A DNA stretch of 64,000 nucleotides from Tindallia magadiensis (GCF_900113635.1 NZ_FOQA01000001.1:372001-436000), one strand, 5' to 3'; counted from the stretch's first letter, positions 45,752 through 54,676 are shown. Notes: generated by a model not told the origin, from the sequence alone. Numbers and translations: made by a program.

Positions 45752-45780
45752 TTGACTTCTTTATCCCTTCACTGTAAAAT
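45752..45780 (+). promoter_or_regulatory. Promoter for the PHP phosphatase gene
   Basis: TTGACT, 17 nt, TAAAAT, with a leader of about 95 nt before the ATG at 45881. The 352 bases between 45528 and 45881 are A/T-rich and, apart from the two promoters, show no RNA fold or gene I can support. Confidence 0.55.
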
Positions 45781-45880
45781 AAATACCGAAAAGACTACTT
45801 TTATTCACACTGTCACCAAAGCACAAACCACTAAAAAATAAGTATCCGCAAAAAAACAAGAACAAACAAGGAGGAACCTT

Positions 45881-46687
45881 ATGATTGATTACCACGTTCA
45901 CACACACCACTCCTTCGATGGATTCCATTCCATGGAAGAACTAGTTATAAAAGGAATCTCATTAGGCTTGTCAGAAATATGTTTTACAGATCATAAAGAC
46001 TACGATTACGATGGAAAAGGTAGTGAGTTCACTTTTTCTTATAAGGACTATTTTCTTGAACTTGAGCAGATACAAAATAAGTTTGAGCATGAAATCTCTA
46101 TTAAATCAGGGGTTGAATTTGGTCTTCAACCTCATAATATTGAACAGTACGAAAAAGACGTTGCTTTATTCCCTTTCGATTATATTATCGGCTCTATCCA
46201 TAGCGCAAAAAAAACCGATATTTTCATTGGCGACTTTTTCAAAACTCGGAACCAACGACAGGCTTACGAGGATTACTTTGATGATATGTTACAAGTAATA
46301 AGAAAAAATGCAACTTTTTCTGTTTTAGGACATATGGATGTGATTAAAAGGTATGGCGACTTTTCTGACCCTTTACCCTTAGATGAATATATCGAGTACC
46401 CTAGCACTATTTTTAAGGAAATAATCCAGAAAGGGAAAGGTATCGAAGTCAACACTTCAGGCTTTCGCTATAACCTAAAAACGACACACCCTTCTATCGA
46501 TTTACTCAAACTTTTTCATCAGTTGGGCGGCGAAATAATTGTACCAGGTTCTGATACTCACCAAATAAAAGATTTAGGCTTTCATTTATTAGAAACATTG
46601 AAAGTGCTTCATTACATCGGTTACCGGTATATCGCTTCTTTCGATAAGATGAAACCCCAATTTCACAAAATAGAGTCTTTTTTATAA
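45881..46687 (+). CDS. PHP-domain phosphatase, histidinol-phosphatase (HisJ) family
   Basis: A 268-residue PHP protein: metal-binding DYHVHTHHSFDG at the N-terminus, CFTDHKDY, GVEFGL, IGSIHSAKK, LGHMDVIKRYG and GSDTHQIKDLG, covering the expected metal ligands. HisJ-like enzymes hydrolyse histidinol phosphate, but no his gene is near, so other phosphoesters are possible. Ribosome binding site AAGGAGG. Monocistronic between a promoter and a terminator. Confidence 0.85.
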   Translation: MIDYHVHTHHSFDGFHSMEELVIKGISLGLSEICFTDHKDYDYDGKGSEFTFSYKDYFLELEQIQNKFEHEISIKSGVEFGLQPHNIEQYEKDVALFPFDYIIGSIHSAKKTDIFIGDFFKTRNQRQAYEDYFDDMLQVIRKNATFSVLGHMDVIKRYGDFSDPLPLDEYIEYPSTIFKEIIQKGKGIEVNTSGFRYNLKTTHPSIDLLKLFHQLGGEIIVPGSDTHQIKDLGFHLLETLKVLHYIGYRYIASFDKMKPQFHKIESFL

Positions 46688-46716
46688 TTGCAAAAGTGAT
46701 TAATAATAGTTGACAC

Positions 46717-46753
46717 AAAAAAGCAGCTATCTTCTTCAGATAACTGCTTTTTT
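46717..46753. terminator. Bidirectional Rho-independent terminator
   Basis: Stem AAAAAAGCAG/CTGCTTTTTT continued, after a one-base mismatch, by TATCT/AGATA. It lies between the convergent PHP and GGDEF genes with T runs in both directions. Confidence 0.8.
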
Positions 46754-46767
46754 GACCACCTTTACAC

Positions 46768-47388
46768 TTACACATTGTCTTTTTCCAGCATTTCTTCTAG
46801 CCACTCTCTTATAAGACCAGATTCTGTTTTATTTCTCTTCGAAGCTATTTCTCGTAGCTTAAGTGCCATTTCTTTAGTAATACATACACGCTTTTCTACC
46901 CAATCATCCCTAACAGCAATGCAAATCCGGTTTTTCCCAAGGGTTTTTGCTTTTACTAAGGCTTTATCGACAGCTTCTATCAGAGCTTCTTTCGTTTTAC
47001 CATTATGAGGAAAAGAAGATATGCCGGCACTAAACCTTATTTTAAGACTTTTTTCTCCCACCATCATCGTATGTTCTGATCGAAAGTTCCTAATTTCTTC
47101 CATTAAAATATTTCCTGTTTCTCTCGATGTATCAGGCATCATTACTAAAAATTCATCTTTATGTGTCCTGCATACCAAATCATCTTCCCTAAGATTTTCT
47201 ACTAGCATTTTGGCTGTATTTCGAATCACTTGATCTCCAACATATTCTCCATAAAAACGGTTCACGGTTTCAAAATCATCTATATTTATCTTTACCAAGA
47301 CTATTTCTTTAGAAAATGTCAGAATTTCATTTTGCAAATGATGGTAAAATTCTTTATCCGTCATAAATCCTTCAATCGTTTTTATCAT
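46768..47388 (-). CDS. Degenerate GGDEF protein fused to a ribbon-helix-helix-like domain
   Basis: Residues ~25-160 form a GGDEF domain: the first metal site NIDDFETVN is kept, but the signature is HKDEF (76-80) rather than GGDEF, so the GTP-binding glycines are missing and cyclase activity is doubtful. After GKNRICIA a C-terminal segment of ~45 residues (KRVCITKEMALKLREIA, then SGLIREWLEEML) resembles a CopG/RHH DNA-binding fold. No membrane segment or sensor domain. A GGDEF with RHH combination suggests a nucleotide-responsive or vestigial regulator; function unknown. Ribosome binding site GGAGGTG. Confidence 0.8.
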   Translation of the reverse strand: MIKTIEGFMTDKEFYHHLQNEILTFSKEIVLVKINIDDFETVNRFYGEYVGDQVIRNTAKMLVENLREDDLVCRTHKDEFLVMMPDTSRETGNILMEEIRNFRSEHTMMVGEKSLKIRFSAGISSFPHNGKTKEALIEAVDKALVKAKTLGKNRICIAVRDDWVEKRVCITKEMALKLREIASKRNKTESGLIREWLEEMLEKDNV

Positions 47389-47482
47389 AAACCCTCACCT
47401 CCCCTAAAGTAGTCTTATCTTAGTGTCATTCCTAGGGATAAAATACCCAATTTACTCATAAAATCACATCAATATATTTTCC

Positions 47483-47929
47483 CTATTCCACTTCTTTTAT
47501 TAGCGTTATTTCGTCTCCTTCTTTTACTATCCCGCCTTTAAGTACTTTGGTAAAAATGCCTTCTCTTGGCATCACACAGTCACCAACCTTTTGAAAAATT
47601 TCACATCCATGATGACATTCTTTACCAATTTGTGTTACTTCTTGTATCGTTTCACCAATCCGCAATCTCGTTCCAATCGCTAATTCATGCAAAGTAATAC
47701 CTTCTGTTAGAATGTTTTCTGCAAAAATACCTGGCTCAAGATTATCTACTAGTCCTAGTTTTCTTATTTTATCAACACTTTCCTGACCGAGTAAACTTAC
47801 CTGCCGATGCCAATCACCAGCATGAGCATCATTTTTTAGTCCATAGCTTTCTATGAACTCTCCTTTTTCTATAGGTTTCTTAACCACACCTGTTTCTTTA
47901 CTTAAATTAACTGACAATACCTTAGCCAT
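47483..47929 (-). CDS. MOSC domain protein
   Basis: A 148-residue stand-alone MOSC protein (AHAGDWHRQVSLLG, FAENILTEG, then GKECHHGCEIFQKVGDC). MOSC domains bind Mo/W-cofactor-related sulfur species; the short clostridial type with several Cys is common near moa/moe genes. Start at the ATG 47929, after AAGGGTG; a GTG three codons upstream is possible. Downstream of the two MoeA genes in the same direction, so likely the third gene of a cofactor operon. Confidence 0.85.
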   Translation of the reverse strand: MAKVLSVNLSKETGVVKKPIEKGEFIESYGLKNDAHAGDWHRQVSLLGQESVDKIRKLGLVDNLEPGIFAENILTEGITLHELAIGTRLRIGETIQEVTQIGKECHHGCEIFQKVGDCVMPREGIFTKVLKGGIVKEGDEITLIKEVE

Positions 47930-47962
47930 TATGATCACCCTTTTCTTAAAGTAAGTACCTAC

Positions 47963-49885
47963 TTAAATCAATATCGTTTTTCCTATTTGCGAACAATCAT
48001 ATCCACCAAGACTCATTATTTGCTTAACAAAAGAATCACTCCTAACAACTTCGAGCAATTTCTTTACTTCTTTCGTTTCCAGCATATATTTAGGTGTTAA
48101 AAGATCGTATTCTTCCCACGCAATCGGTATAAAGTCAAGTTCCATCGCTTTTGCAGCTGACTCTACACCCAGCCCACAATCTGCCGTATTATTCTTTATC
48201 GCAACAGCTACAGCCATGTGAGTAGTCATTTCTCTTTGATAACCTTGAAGTAAGTTAGGGTCCATCTTTTTTGTTTTCAACATATAGTCTAGTAAAATTC
48301 TTGTTCCAGCACCCTTTTGACGATTAATCATCGAAATATCTTTTCTGTTCAAATCTTCCAAAGAAGTAATTTCTTTAGGATTACCCTTTTGAACCATTAA
48401 TCCTTGACTTCTTTTCACTAATTTTATCATGCTCATCTGTTCATTGGCAAAATATTTTCGTACATAATCAATATTGTATTCGCCGGAAATTTCATCTAAT
48501 AAATGGATAGGAGCCAAATGGCATTCTTTTTGCTTCATAGCAATGATCCCGCCCATACTTCCCACATGAGCAGAAGAAAGCGCCAGGTTATCATTCTTTT
48601 TCTGCAGTTCATTGGCGAGCAAATCCATTACTAAATCATGACTCCCCACCGATACTATTGTGTTTGAAAGATCTTCTTTCGATCTTGATAGTTCAATTTC
48701 TACATTATCGCCTTTATCATATCCTTCTGTTGACTGAGGAATCCTTAAAATCCCATCTGCCCTTACCAAAGACATTGTCACACCTGCTCCCCGATTCAAT
48801 GGTGTGGCTATCCATCGTTCATCTACCTTCCCCACTTTTACACGAACAAACTCTTCATGTTTCAAAGAAGATATTATCCTTCTTGCTAAAGTCGCTTTTA
48901 GCTTTTCTACCTGTATTGGTTTTTGATTTTGCAGTTCATAAACCAGTGGTTTTACCATCTGCTCAAAAACAACATAGGCCGATACCGGATATCCCGGAAT
49001 TCCCACTACCGGTTTTCCTTTCACTTCTGCAAGAATAGCCGGCTTCCCCGGCTTGATGGCAACTCCATGTGTAAAAACATTGCCTATTTCCCGTAATACA
49101 TCTACTGTATAATCTTTTGTCCCCGCTGATGAACCAGCATTAACCACTACCAGATCATTTTCATCTACCGCTTTTTCAATCGCTAGGCGAATTTTTTCAG
49201 GTTCATCCTTAACAATTGGATAGGTAATCCCCATAGCTTCGTAAGAAGATAGTAATGCTTGAAACATTTTACTATTAGATTCAATTATTTTTCCTTCCGG
49301 AAGAGGGTCTATTAATTCAGTGATTTCTGATCCTGTCGGAATAACGCCAACAGCTATTTTTCTTTTTACTTTTACCCATCCAATTCCACCAGTTAATAAA
49401 GCAGCTATATCTTGCGGTCTAATCATATGATTCTCTGATAAAATCAGTTCCCCTTTCACCATATCTTCACCTACAGGTCTGACATGTTGCCAAGGACTAG
49501 CTGCACCCCGTATCTCTACCGTTTCATGATCTAACTCAACAATATCTTCAACCATAATCACTGCATTACGCTCCATTGTTAGTGGAGCTCCCGTATTTAC
49601 TACGGTATAGTCTCTATCTATTTTCAACTGTATGGGATTTGTTTCAGATGCTCCATTTGTGATCGATGCATCAACCGCAATTCCATCCATCGCTGCTGCG
49701 TTATAATGCGGTGCAGATACTTTTGCAAAAACAGGGCTCGCTGTTTTTCTCCCCAGAGCTTCTTGAACCATAATTGTTTCATCGGATACCCCCACAAAGG
49801 ATTGGCTAATCAAATGGAGGTATTCTTCCATTGCCTGTTGAAGAGGCGTATTCGTCAAATAAAGATTTCTATCTTTTTTTGTCAA
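47963..49885 (-). CDS. MoeA-type molybdopterin protein fused to a periplasmic-binding-like domain
   Basis: Residues ~15-400 are MoeA-like (APHYNAAAMDGIAV, GDMV-like GEDMVKG, VGVIPTGSEI, NAGSSAGTKDY, GIPGYPVSAYVVFE). Residues ~420-640 form a substrate-binding-protein-like domain of the PBP/MolR-type (VGSHDLVMDLL, INRQKGAGTRILLDY, ADCGLGVESAAKAM). Fusion of MoeA to a PBP domain is known in archaea and Clostridia. It may add Mo or W to the cofactor or sense it. Start is taken as the TTG at 49885 after AAAGGAG; a GTG at 49909 overlapping the previous stop is the alternative. Confidence 0.85.
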   Translation of the reverse strand: MTKKDRNLYLTNTPLQQAMEEYLHLISQSFVGVSDETIMVQEALGRKTASPVFAKVSAPHYNAAAMDGIAVDASITNGASETNPIQLKIDRDYTVVNTGAPLTMERNAVIMVEDIVELDHETVEIRGAASPWQHVRPVGEDMVKGELILSENHMIRPQDIAALLTGGIGWVKVKRKIAVGVIPTGSEITELIDPLPEGKIIESNSKMFQALLSSYEAMGITYPIVKDEPEKIRLAIEKAVDENDLVVVNAGSSAGTKDYTVDVLREIGNVFTHGVAIKPGKPAILAEVKGKPVVGIPGYPVSAYVVFEQMVKPLVYELQNQKPIQVEKLKATLARRIISSLKHEEFVRVKVGKVDERWIATPLNRGAGVTMSLVRADGILRIPQSTEGYDKGDNVEIELSRSKEDLSNTIVSVGSHDLVMDLLANELQKKNDNLALSSAHVGSMGGIIAMKQKECHLAPIHLLDEISGEYNIDYVRKYFANEQMSMIKLVKRSQGLMVQKGNPKEITSLEDLNRKDISMINRQKGAGTRILLDYMLKTKKMDPNLLQGYQREMTTHMAVAVAIKNNTADCGLGVESAAKAMELDFIPIAWEEYDLLTPKYMLETKEVKKLLEVVRSDSFVKQIMSLGGYDCSQIGKTILI

Positions 49886-49908
49886 TTTCTCTTCTCCTTT
49901 CAAAATCA

Positions 49909-51135
49909 CTAAAATAAATAAATGGTCACATCAGTCCCTTTATTCAACCCTTCTTTATTGGATTCAATTTTAACAAAACCATCAGCTTTACTCATCATGG
50001 AAAGCATCCCAGATTTACCATGAACAGGATGCACAACATTCTCCGCTTCGTCTTTATCTATCCTAACCATCACATAATGCTCTCTGCCCGGTGCTGAAGG
50101 AATATTGACAGCTAATTTCCCCTTCGTTGTCGACATTTTCAACCCACTTCCTCCAAGTGCTTTCATAATGATATTGATTAATATCTTATACACTACTAAC
50201 GCAGACACTGGCTGGCCTGGCAGACCTATCATCAGTGTTTCTCCAACTTTTCCAATAATAGTAGGTTTTCCTGGCTTAACAGAAATCCCATGCACAACAA
50301 CTCCCGGATCACCAATACTATTAATCGCATCTTTCGTGACATCACGATGACCCATAGAGCTTCCACCAGAAACCAATACTAGATGACATGTACTCATCAT
50401 TATTCGCAATTTATCTTTTAGTATTTCAATATCATCCGGCACTATTGCTGTATCGACCACTTCACCACCGTCTTCCAAAACCGCTGCCGATATACTATAC
50501 GTATTCATGTCAATAACTTTACCCAGACTTAATTCATCACCGGGCTGTACAAGCTCATCACCAGTAGAAATAACACCTACCTTTAGCTTTCCATAAACAT
50601 GTACACTTTTAAAACCCATACCCGCTAACAAACCCAAATCTTGTGGTCGCAACCTATGCCCTTTATCAAATATAACTTCTCTTTTTTTCATATCTTCGCC
50701 CTTCAATAAGGTGTTCTCTCCAGCCGCTACTGATTGGTGAACCAAAATCAGGTCATTATCCATCTCTTCTACACATTCAATCATCACAACCGAATCACTT
50801 CCTTCGGGCATCATTCCACCCGTCGGTACATAAACACATTCACCCGTATTTATTTCAATAGAAGTATTGGTTCCCATTTCTATTTCTCCCATGTTTTTAA
50901 GCATCGCCGGTATTGATTCATTAGCACCATGAGTATCAGCAGCTTTAACAGCATAACCATCAACCGTTGAACGATTAAATTCCGGAATATCCCTTGGACT
51001 TTCAATACTATTACATAGAATCCTATGCAACCCTTCGACCAACGCAACCTCTTCGTATCCAAGAGAAATATCTAAAGATAGGCTTCTTAAAATTTCTTGT
51101 ACCTCATTAATACTTTTTGTCTTAAACAGCTCCAT
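49909..51135 (-). CDS. moeA: Molybdopterin molybdenumtransferase MoeA
   Basis: A 408-residue MoeA: IPEFNRSTVDGYAVKA, VPTGGMMPEGSDSVVMIE, GEDMKKRE, VGVISTGDELV, VSGGSSMGHRDVTKDA and GLPGQPVSALVVYK, all landmark motifs. Inserts metal into adenylated molybdopterin. Start at 51135 with AAGGAGG; the ATG 36 nt upstream has no site. First gene of moeA, moeA-PBP, MOSC; an 8-bp direct repeat lies just upstream. Confidence 0.92.
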   Translation of the reverse strand: MELFKTKSINEVQEILRSLSLDISLGYEEVALVEGLHRILCNSIESPRDIPEFNRSTVDGYAVKAADTHGANESIPAMLKNMGEIEMGTNTSIEINTGECVYVPTGGMMPEGSDSVVMIECVEEMDNDLILVHQSVAAGENTLLKGEDMKKREVIFDKGHRLRPQDLGLLAGMGFKSVHVYGKLKVGVISTGDELVQPGDELSLGKVIDMNTYSISAAVLEDGGEVVDTAIVPDDIEILKDKLRIMMSTCHLVLVSGGSSMGHRDVTKDAINSIGDPGVVVHGISVKPGKPTIIGKVGETLMIGLPGQPVSALVVYKILINIIMKALGGSGLKMSTTKGKLAVNIPSAPGREHYVMVRIDKDEAENVVHPVHGKSGMLSMMSKADGFVKIESNKEGLNKGTDVTIYLF

Positions 51136-51179
51136 TTTTGCCCTCCTTTTTGAATGTGCCTTTGCTGGCATTTTATATC

Positions 51180-51198
51180 AGTTCGCAATTAGTTCGCA
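51180..51198. repeat. Direct repeat upstream of moeA, candidate operator
   Basis: The octamer AGTTCGCA occurs twice, 11 bp apart (one helical turn), about 45-65 bp upstream of the moeA start and next to a TATAAA sequence. Spacing on one face of the helix is typical of regulator binding, but the regulator is unknown. Confidence 0.3.
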
Positions 51199-51324
51199 GA
51201 TCTGCAAACATATACCACTTTAGTAATGATCCAACGTTAATTATAACATGTTTTTTTGATGTCTTTGCACTCTTATAAGCTTATGTTCTCTTTAGTAATT
51301 AACAACAACTACAAAAGAATTTTC

Positions 51325-51353
51325 TTGCATACTGCTGTTGCTTATGCTATAAT
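51325..51353 (+). promoter_or_regulatory. Promoter for tRNA-Ala
   Basis: TTGCAT, 17 nt, TATAAT, ending 12 nt before the mature tRNA 5' end. Confidence 0.75.
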
Positions 51354-51365
51354 TCAGATTGTTGT

Positions 51366-51442
51366 GGGGGCGTAGCTCAGCCTGGGAGAGCGCTTGACTG
51401 GCAGTCAAGAGGTCAGGGGTTCGAGCCCCCTCGTCTCCACCA
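51366..51442 (+). tRNA. tRNA-Ala (anticodon GGC), CCA encoded
   Basis: A full cloverleaf of 77 nt: acceptor GGGGGCG with CGTCTCC (including the G3-U70 wobble pair that identifies alanine tRNA), D stem GCTC/GAGC, anticodon stem CTTGA/TCAAG around a loop with GGC, T stem AGGGG/CCCCT, discriminator A and encoded CCA. It lies alone with its own promoter and terminator. Confidence 0.95.
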
Positions 51443-51459
51443 TCTATCTTATAACCTTA

Positions 51460-51485
51460 AAGATCCGCATTTGCGGATCTTTTTT
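51460..51485 (+). terminator. Rho-independent terminator of tRNA-Ala
   Basis: Stem AGATCCGCA with its complement, loop TT, followed by a run of T. The end touches the stop of the convergent RluA gene and, with A's upstream, may also work for it. Confidence 0.85.
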
Positions 51486-52413
51486 ATATTTCTTTTTCTA
51501 ACAGCCTTTTTAACTCTATTAGATCATCCGGTAACTCTGCATTGCATTCAATTTCTTCTTTTGTGCGTGGATGTTCAAAAATAACTCTTTCTGCATGAAG
51601 CGCCTGTCGTTTTATTCGATTTGGTTGGTCAGGTTCATAAAATTCATCCCCTATAACCGGATGCCCTATATGATGAGTATGTACACGAATTTGATGAGTT
51701 CTACCTGTATCAATTTTAATCCGAATCAAACTAGCTTTTGAATATACTTCTACTTTTTCCAAATGACTAACCGCCATTTTACCTCTGGAATCCACCACTC
51801 TTCTTGGAGGCTCATTCTCAGGAATCATTTCCGGTCTATAGATAGGTGCTTCTATCTTTTGATAAGACTTATCCACACGTCCCAACACAAATGCCAAGTA
51901 TTTTTTCACCATTTTTGATTGCAGCTGAGCTGCAAGCTGTTGGTGGGCAAAGGAGTTTTTTGCCAAAATCATCGCTCCTGAAGTATCCATATCAAGTCTA
52001 TTTACAAACCTAATCTTATAACATTCACCACAATTATTCATATAATTCATTACTGCGTTTGCCAATGTTCCTTCTCTCGTTGTTGCTGTCGGATGTGTCA
52101 ACATTCCTGGCGGCTTATTTATTACCAGTACATCAAAATCTTCATAAATGATATTCAGTGGTATGTTTATTGGTGTAAAATCACAGCTCTCCTCTTCCAT
52201 GTTCAACACTAACAAATCATTTTTTCTAAGTATCTGATGGTAAGGTGCCCACTTATTATTTATTGTTATCCTTTTATCTTTTTTCATTCTTGACATCAAT
52301 CGACTCGATATTTCCCATTGCTTTTTTAGCAATGATTTCAAGGTCATTCCTTCTTCCGTTTTTTCTACCTGGTACACAATTTTATTATATTTCTGATCTT
52401 TTATTGGTAACAT
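51484..52413 (-). CDS. RluA-family RNA pseudouridine synthase
   Basis: A 309-residue enzyme: an S4-like N-terminal domain (about 15-75) and the pseudouridine synthase domain with catalytic Asp in VNRLDMDTSG and VINKPPGMLTHP, GRTHQIRVH. Isomerises uridine in 23S rRNA or tRNA; RluD/YlyB-like, the target position cannot be read. The histidine of the usual HRLD motif is Asn here. Confidence 0.88.
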   Translation of the reverse strand: MLPIKDQKYNKIVYQVEKTEEGMTLKSLLKKQWEISSRLMSRMKKDKRITINNKWAPYHQILRKNDLLVLNMEEESCDFTPINIPLNIIYEDFDVLVINKPPGMLTHPTATTREGTLANAVMNYMNNCGECYKIRFVNRLDMDTSGAMILAKNSFAHQQLAAQLQSKMVKKYLAFVLGRVDKSYQKIEAPIYRPEMIPENEPPRRVVDSRGKMAVSHLEKVEVYSKASLIRIKIDTGRTHQIRVHTHHIGHPVIGDEFYEPDQPNRIKRQALHAERVIFEHPRTKEEIECNAELPDDLIELKRLLEKEI

Positions 52414-52475
52414 TGCTTCACTAACCCTTCTGAATTATAATTATTTTATAGCATTCACATTTAATAAAATCATGT

Positions 52476-52504
52476 TTGACTTTTATATTTTTAATGTGTA
52501 TGTT
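52476..52504 (+). promoter_or_regulatory. Promoter for the NAD kinase gene
   Basis: TTGACT, 17 nt, TATGTT, ending 37 nt before the ATG at 52542. Confidence 0.45.
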
Positions 52505-52541
52505 TATGATATGTCATATAAACTTGTAGGGAGGTACCACT

Positions 52542-53348
52542 ATGTCCACTATTAAACACATCTGCGTATTGAGCAATTCATTACCTCTCTCTCGCAAAAC
52601 AGAACTATTGCTACAAGAGAAATTAGATGAATATCGATTTAGTTGGAGTAAACAATTAGAGGCTAACACCGATTTAATTATCTGCATTGGTGGTGATGGC
52701 TCTTTCTTAAAAACCATGCACGATTTATCCTTTCCTACTACACCCGTTGTATCTATTAATACAGGACATTTAGGTTTTTTTTCCGAAGTAACACCAGATC
52801 AAATAGATTTGCTTCTACAAAAGATCCATAATAATCATTATACCATCGAAACCATTAACCCTTTAGCCGCAAAAGTTAATTTGGAAAAAAACATTCAACG
52901 CCTTTTAGCAATTAACGAAGTCGTTGTTAAAAGTAGTCGCTGCAAACCAATCCACCTTAAAATAACCGTAAATAATCAACTAATTCAAACTTTTAGTGGC
53001 GACGGAATCCTTGTTTCTACCTCAACAGGCAGTACAGCCTATAGTTACTCCGCAGGAGGCAGCATCGTTGATCCCAGTTTGGAAGTACTGCAAATCACGC
53101 CCCTCGCTCCTATTAATACCAATGCTTATAGATGTTTTACATCAAGTGTTATTTTTCCACCTAACGCTTCTATTCGGATTATGCCAGAAAGAGAGCCGGA
53201 AAGTTATGTCATGATCTCTGCTGATGGAATCGAACAGCCGCAAACCTCTTTCAAAGAAATTAATATTTCTTTAAGCAATCAGGCTATCTATATGTTAAGA
53301 TTAAATCAACATGACTTTTGGAATAAAGTAATTACAAAGTTTCTATAA
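52542..53348 (+). CDS. nadK: NAD kinase
   Basis: A 268-residue ATP/polyphosphate-NAD kinase with the GGDG motif (about 50-53: ICIGGDGSFLKT), NTGHLGFFSE, and TGSTAYSYSAGG. Makes NADP+. Ribosome binding site GGGAGG. It is 59 nt upstream of the hydrogenase-like gene in the same direction, so the pair may be one transcript, linking pyridine-nucleotide and redox sensing by context only. Confidence 0.93.
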   Translation: MSTIKHICVLSNSLPLSRKTELLLQEKLDEYRFSWSKQLEANTDLIICIGGDGSFLKTMHDLSFPTTPVVSINTGHLGFFSEVTPDQIDLLLQKIHNNHYTIETINPLAAKVNLEKNIQRLLAINEVVVKSSRCKPIHLKITVNNQLIQTFSGDGILVSTSTGSTAYSYSAGGSIVDPSLEVLQITPLAPINTNAYRCFTSSVIFPPNASIRIMPEREPESYVMISADGIEQPQTSFKEINISLSNQAIYMLRLNQHDFWNKVITKFL

Positions 53349-53407
53349 CTGAAACTTGTTTTTCGTATCCAATAAAAACCATAGGCAAACTGTAAGGAGG
53401 TTAGCTC

Positions 53408-54676
53408 ATGCCTTCCCGATATCATCCTATCAGCCTGAACTCTGAAAAATGTATTGGATGTACCAATTGTATCAAGCGTTGTCCTACAGAAGCCATCCGT
53501 GTTACTAATGAAAAAGCCAGTGTGATGCATGAAAAATGCATCAATTGTGGTGTTTGTATTTCCGTATGTCCTTACAACGCATTTCACGGCGTTACAAAAG
53601 GATATCGAGGCGTGTCTAACTATGCACTAAAAATTGCCCTTGTAGATCCTATCATTTATAGTCAGTTTCCAACAGAAATATCTCCTGAGCTGATCTTAAC
53701 TGGTATTAAAAAGTCAGGATGCTCCGAAGTATATGAAATATCCAAAGGTGCCGATGTTGTAACAAAGTTCACACAAAAATATTTGCATTTACAGAAAAAA
53801 ACACCTATCATTTCTTCTTCTTGTCCGGCGATTATTCGATTAATCCAATTAAGATTTCCCGAGCTTATCCACCATATTCTTCCAATTGATTCGCCCGTAG
53901 AAATAGCCGCTTATATGGCTCGAGAAGAAACTATGCGTAAATATGGTTTAAAAGCAGAGGAAATCGGCATATACTATTCTACCCCCTGCCCTGCCCGTAT
54001 TTCTAGTTTTTTAAGGCCCTTAGGCACACAAAAAACCAATATCAGTATGTCGCTTCCTATTCATAAGGTTTTTGGTCTAGTAAACAGATTCTTAAAGGAT
54101 AATGCAGGAAAAACGCTACAACGTGTTTACCCATCTTCGGAAGGCATTAGCTGGTCTCAAGTAGGAGGACAAGCAGCTTCCTTAAAAATCGATGAATATA
54201 TGGCTGTTGATGGTATTAGCAATGTTATTAGCGTATTAGAAGAAATCGAATATGGAAAAATGAGGCACTTAAAGTTTTTAGAATGTCAAGCCTGTATTAA
54301 TGGTTGTGTTGGCGGAAGCCTGAATGTAGAAAACCCGTTTATTGCACAGAGTCGCATTCGAGTAATTGCCAAAAGATATCAGCACATCAAAACAGAATCT
54401 TCTAATATTTCACCAGAAAAATTTCTTTTCACTCAACCTATTCAGCCTCTTCATTCAACAAAGTTAGATCAAGATTTATCAAAAGCTCTTTTAAAGCTTG
54501 AACAAGTTGATGAAACCCTCAAAAAACTTCCTGACATTGATTGCGGCGCATGCGGCGCACCATCTTGTCGTGCATTCGCAGAAGATATTGTACAAAACAG
54601 GGCTGCATTAGAAGAATGTGTTGTTTTAATTAAAAAAAATTACTTTAAAAAAGGAATGACGCTTGATTCTTTTTGA
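53408..54676 (+). CDS. Sensory-type [FeFe] hydrogenase homologue (HydS-like)
   Basis: A 422-residue protein: two N-terminal [4Fe-4S] clusters (C15/18/21/25 and C44/47/50/54), an H-cluster domain with all four ligating cysteines (C139 in SSSCP, C194 in TPCPAR, C296 and C300 in ACINGCVGG) and a C-terminal CGACGAPSC Fe-S domain (about 380-400). The proton-relay Cys next to the first ligand is Ser138 and the conserved Lys of MPCxxK is Arg197; such changes mark the poorly active, sensing branch. No HydE/F/G maturase, RsbW or PAS domain is near. Ribosome binding site AAGGAGG; its end overlaps the convergent HD gene by 37 nt. Confidence 0.85.
   Translation: MPSRYHPISLNSEKCIGCTNCIKRCPTEAIRVTNEKASVMHEKCINCGVCISVCPYNAFHGVTKGYRGVSNYALKIALVDPIIYSQFPTEISPELILTGIKKSGCSEVYEISKGADVVTKFTQKYLHLQKKTPIISSSCPAIIRLIQLRFPELIHHILPIDSPVEIAAYMAREETMRKYGLKAEEIGIYYSTPCPARISSFLRPLGTQKTNISMSLPIHKVFGLVNRFLKDNAGKTLQRVYPSSEGISWSQVGGQAASLKIDEYMAVDGISNVISVLEEIEYGKMRHLKFLECQACINGCVGGSLNVENPFIAQSRIRVIAKRYQHIKTESSNISPEKFLFTQPIQPLHSTKLDQDLSKALLKLEQVDETLKKLPDIDCGACGAPSCRAFAEDIVQNRAALEECVVLIKKNYFKKGMTLDSF

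Noticed and set aside
45437-45841. 134-codon plus-strand ORF with hydrophobic content
   Set aside because: It has no ribosome binding site, overlaps antisense to the 48-aa gene and its promoter, and its hydrophobicity follows from A/T-rich sequence.
48658-49038. 126-codon plus-strand ORF
   Set aside because: Antisense to the MoeA-PBP gene, without a ribosome binding site or recognisable motif.
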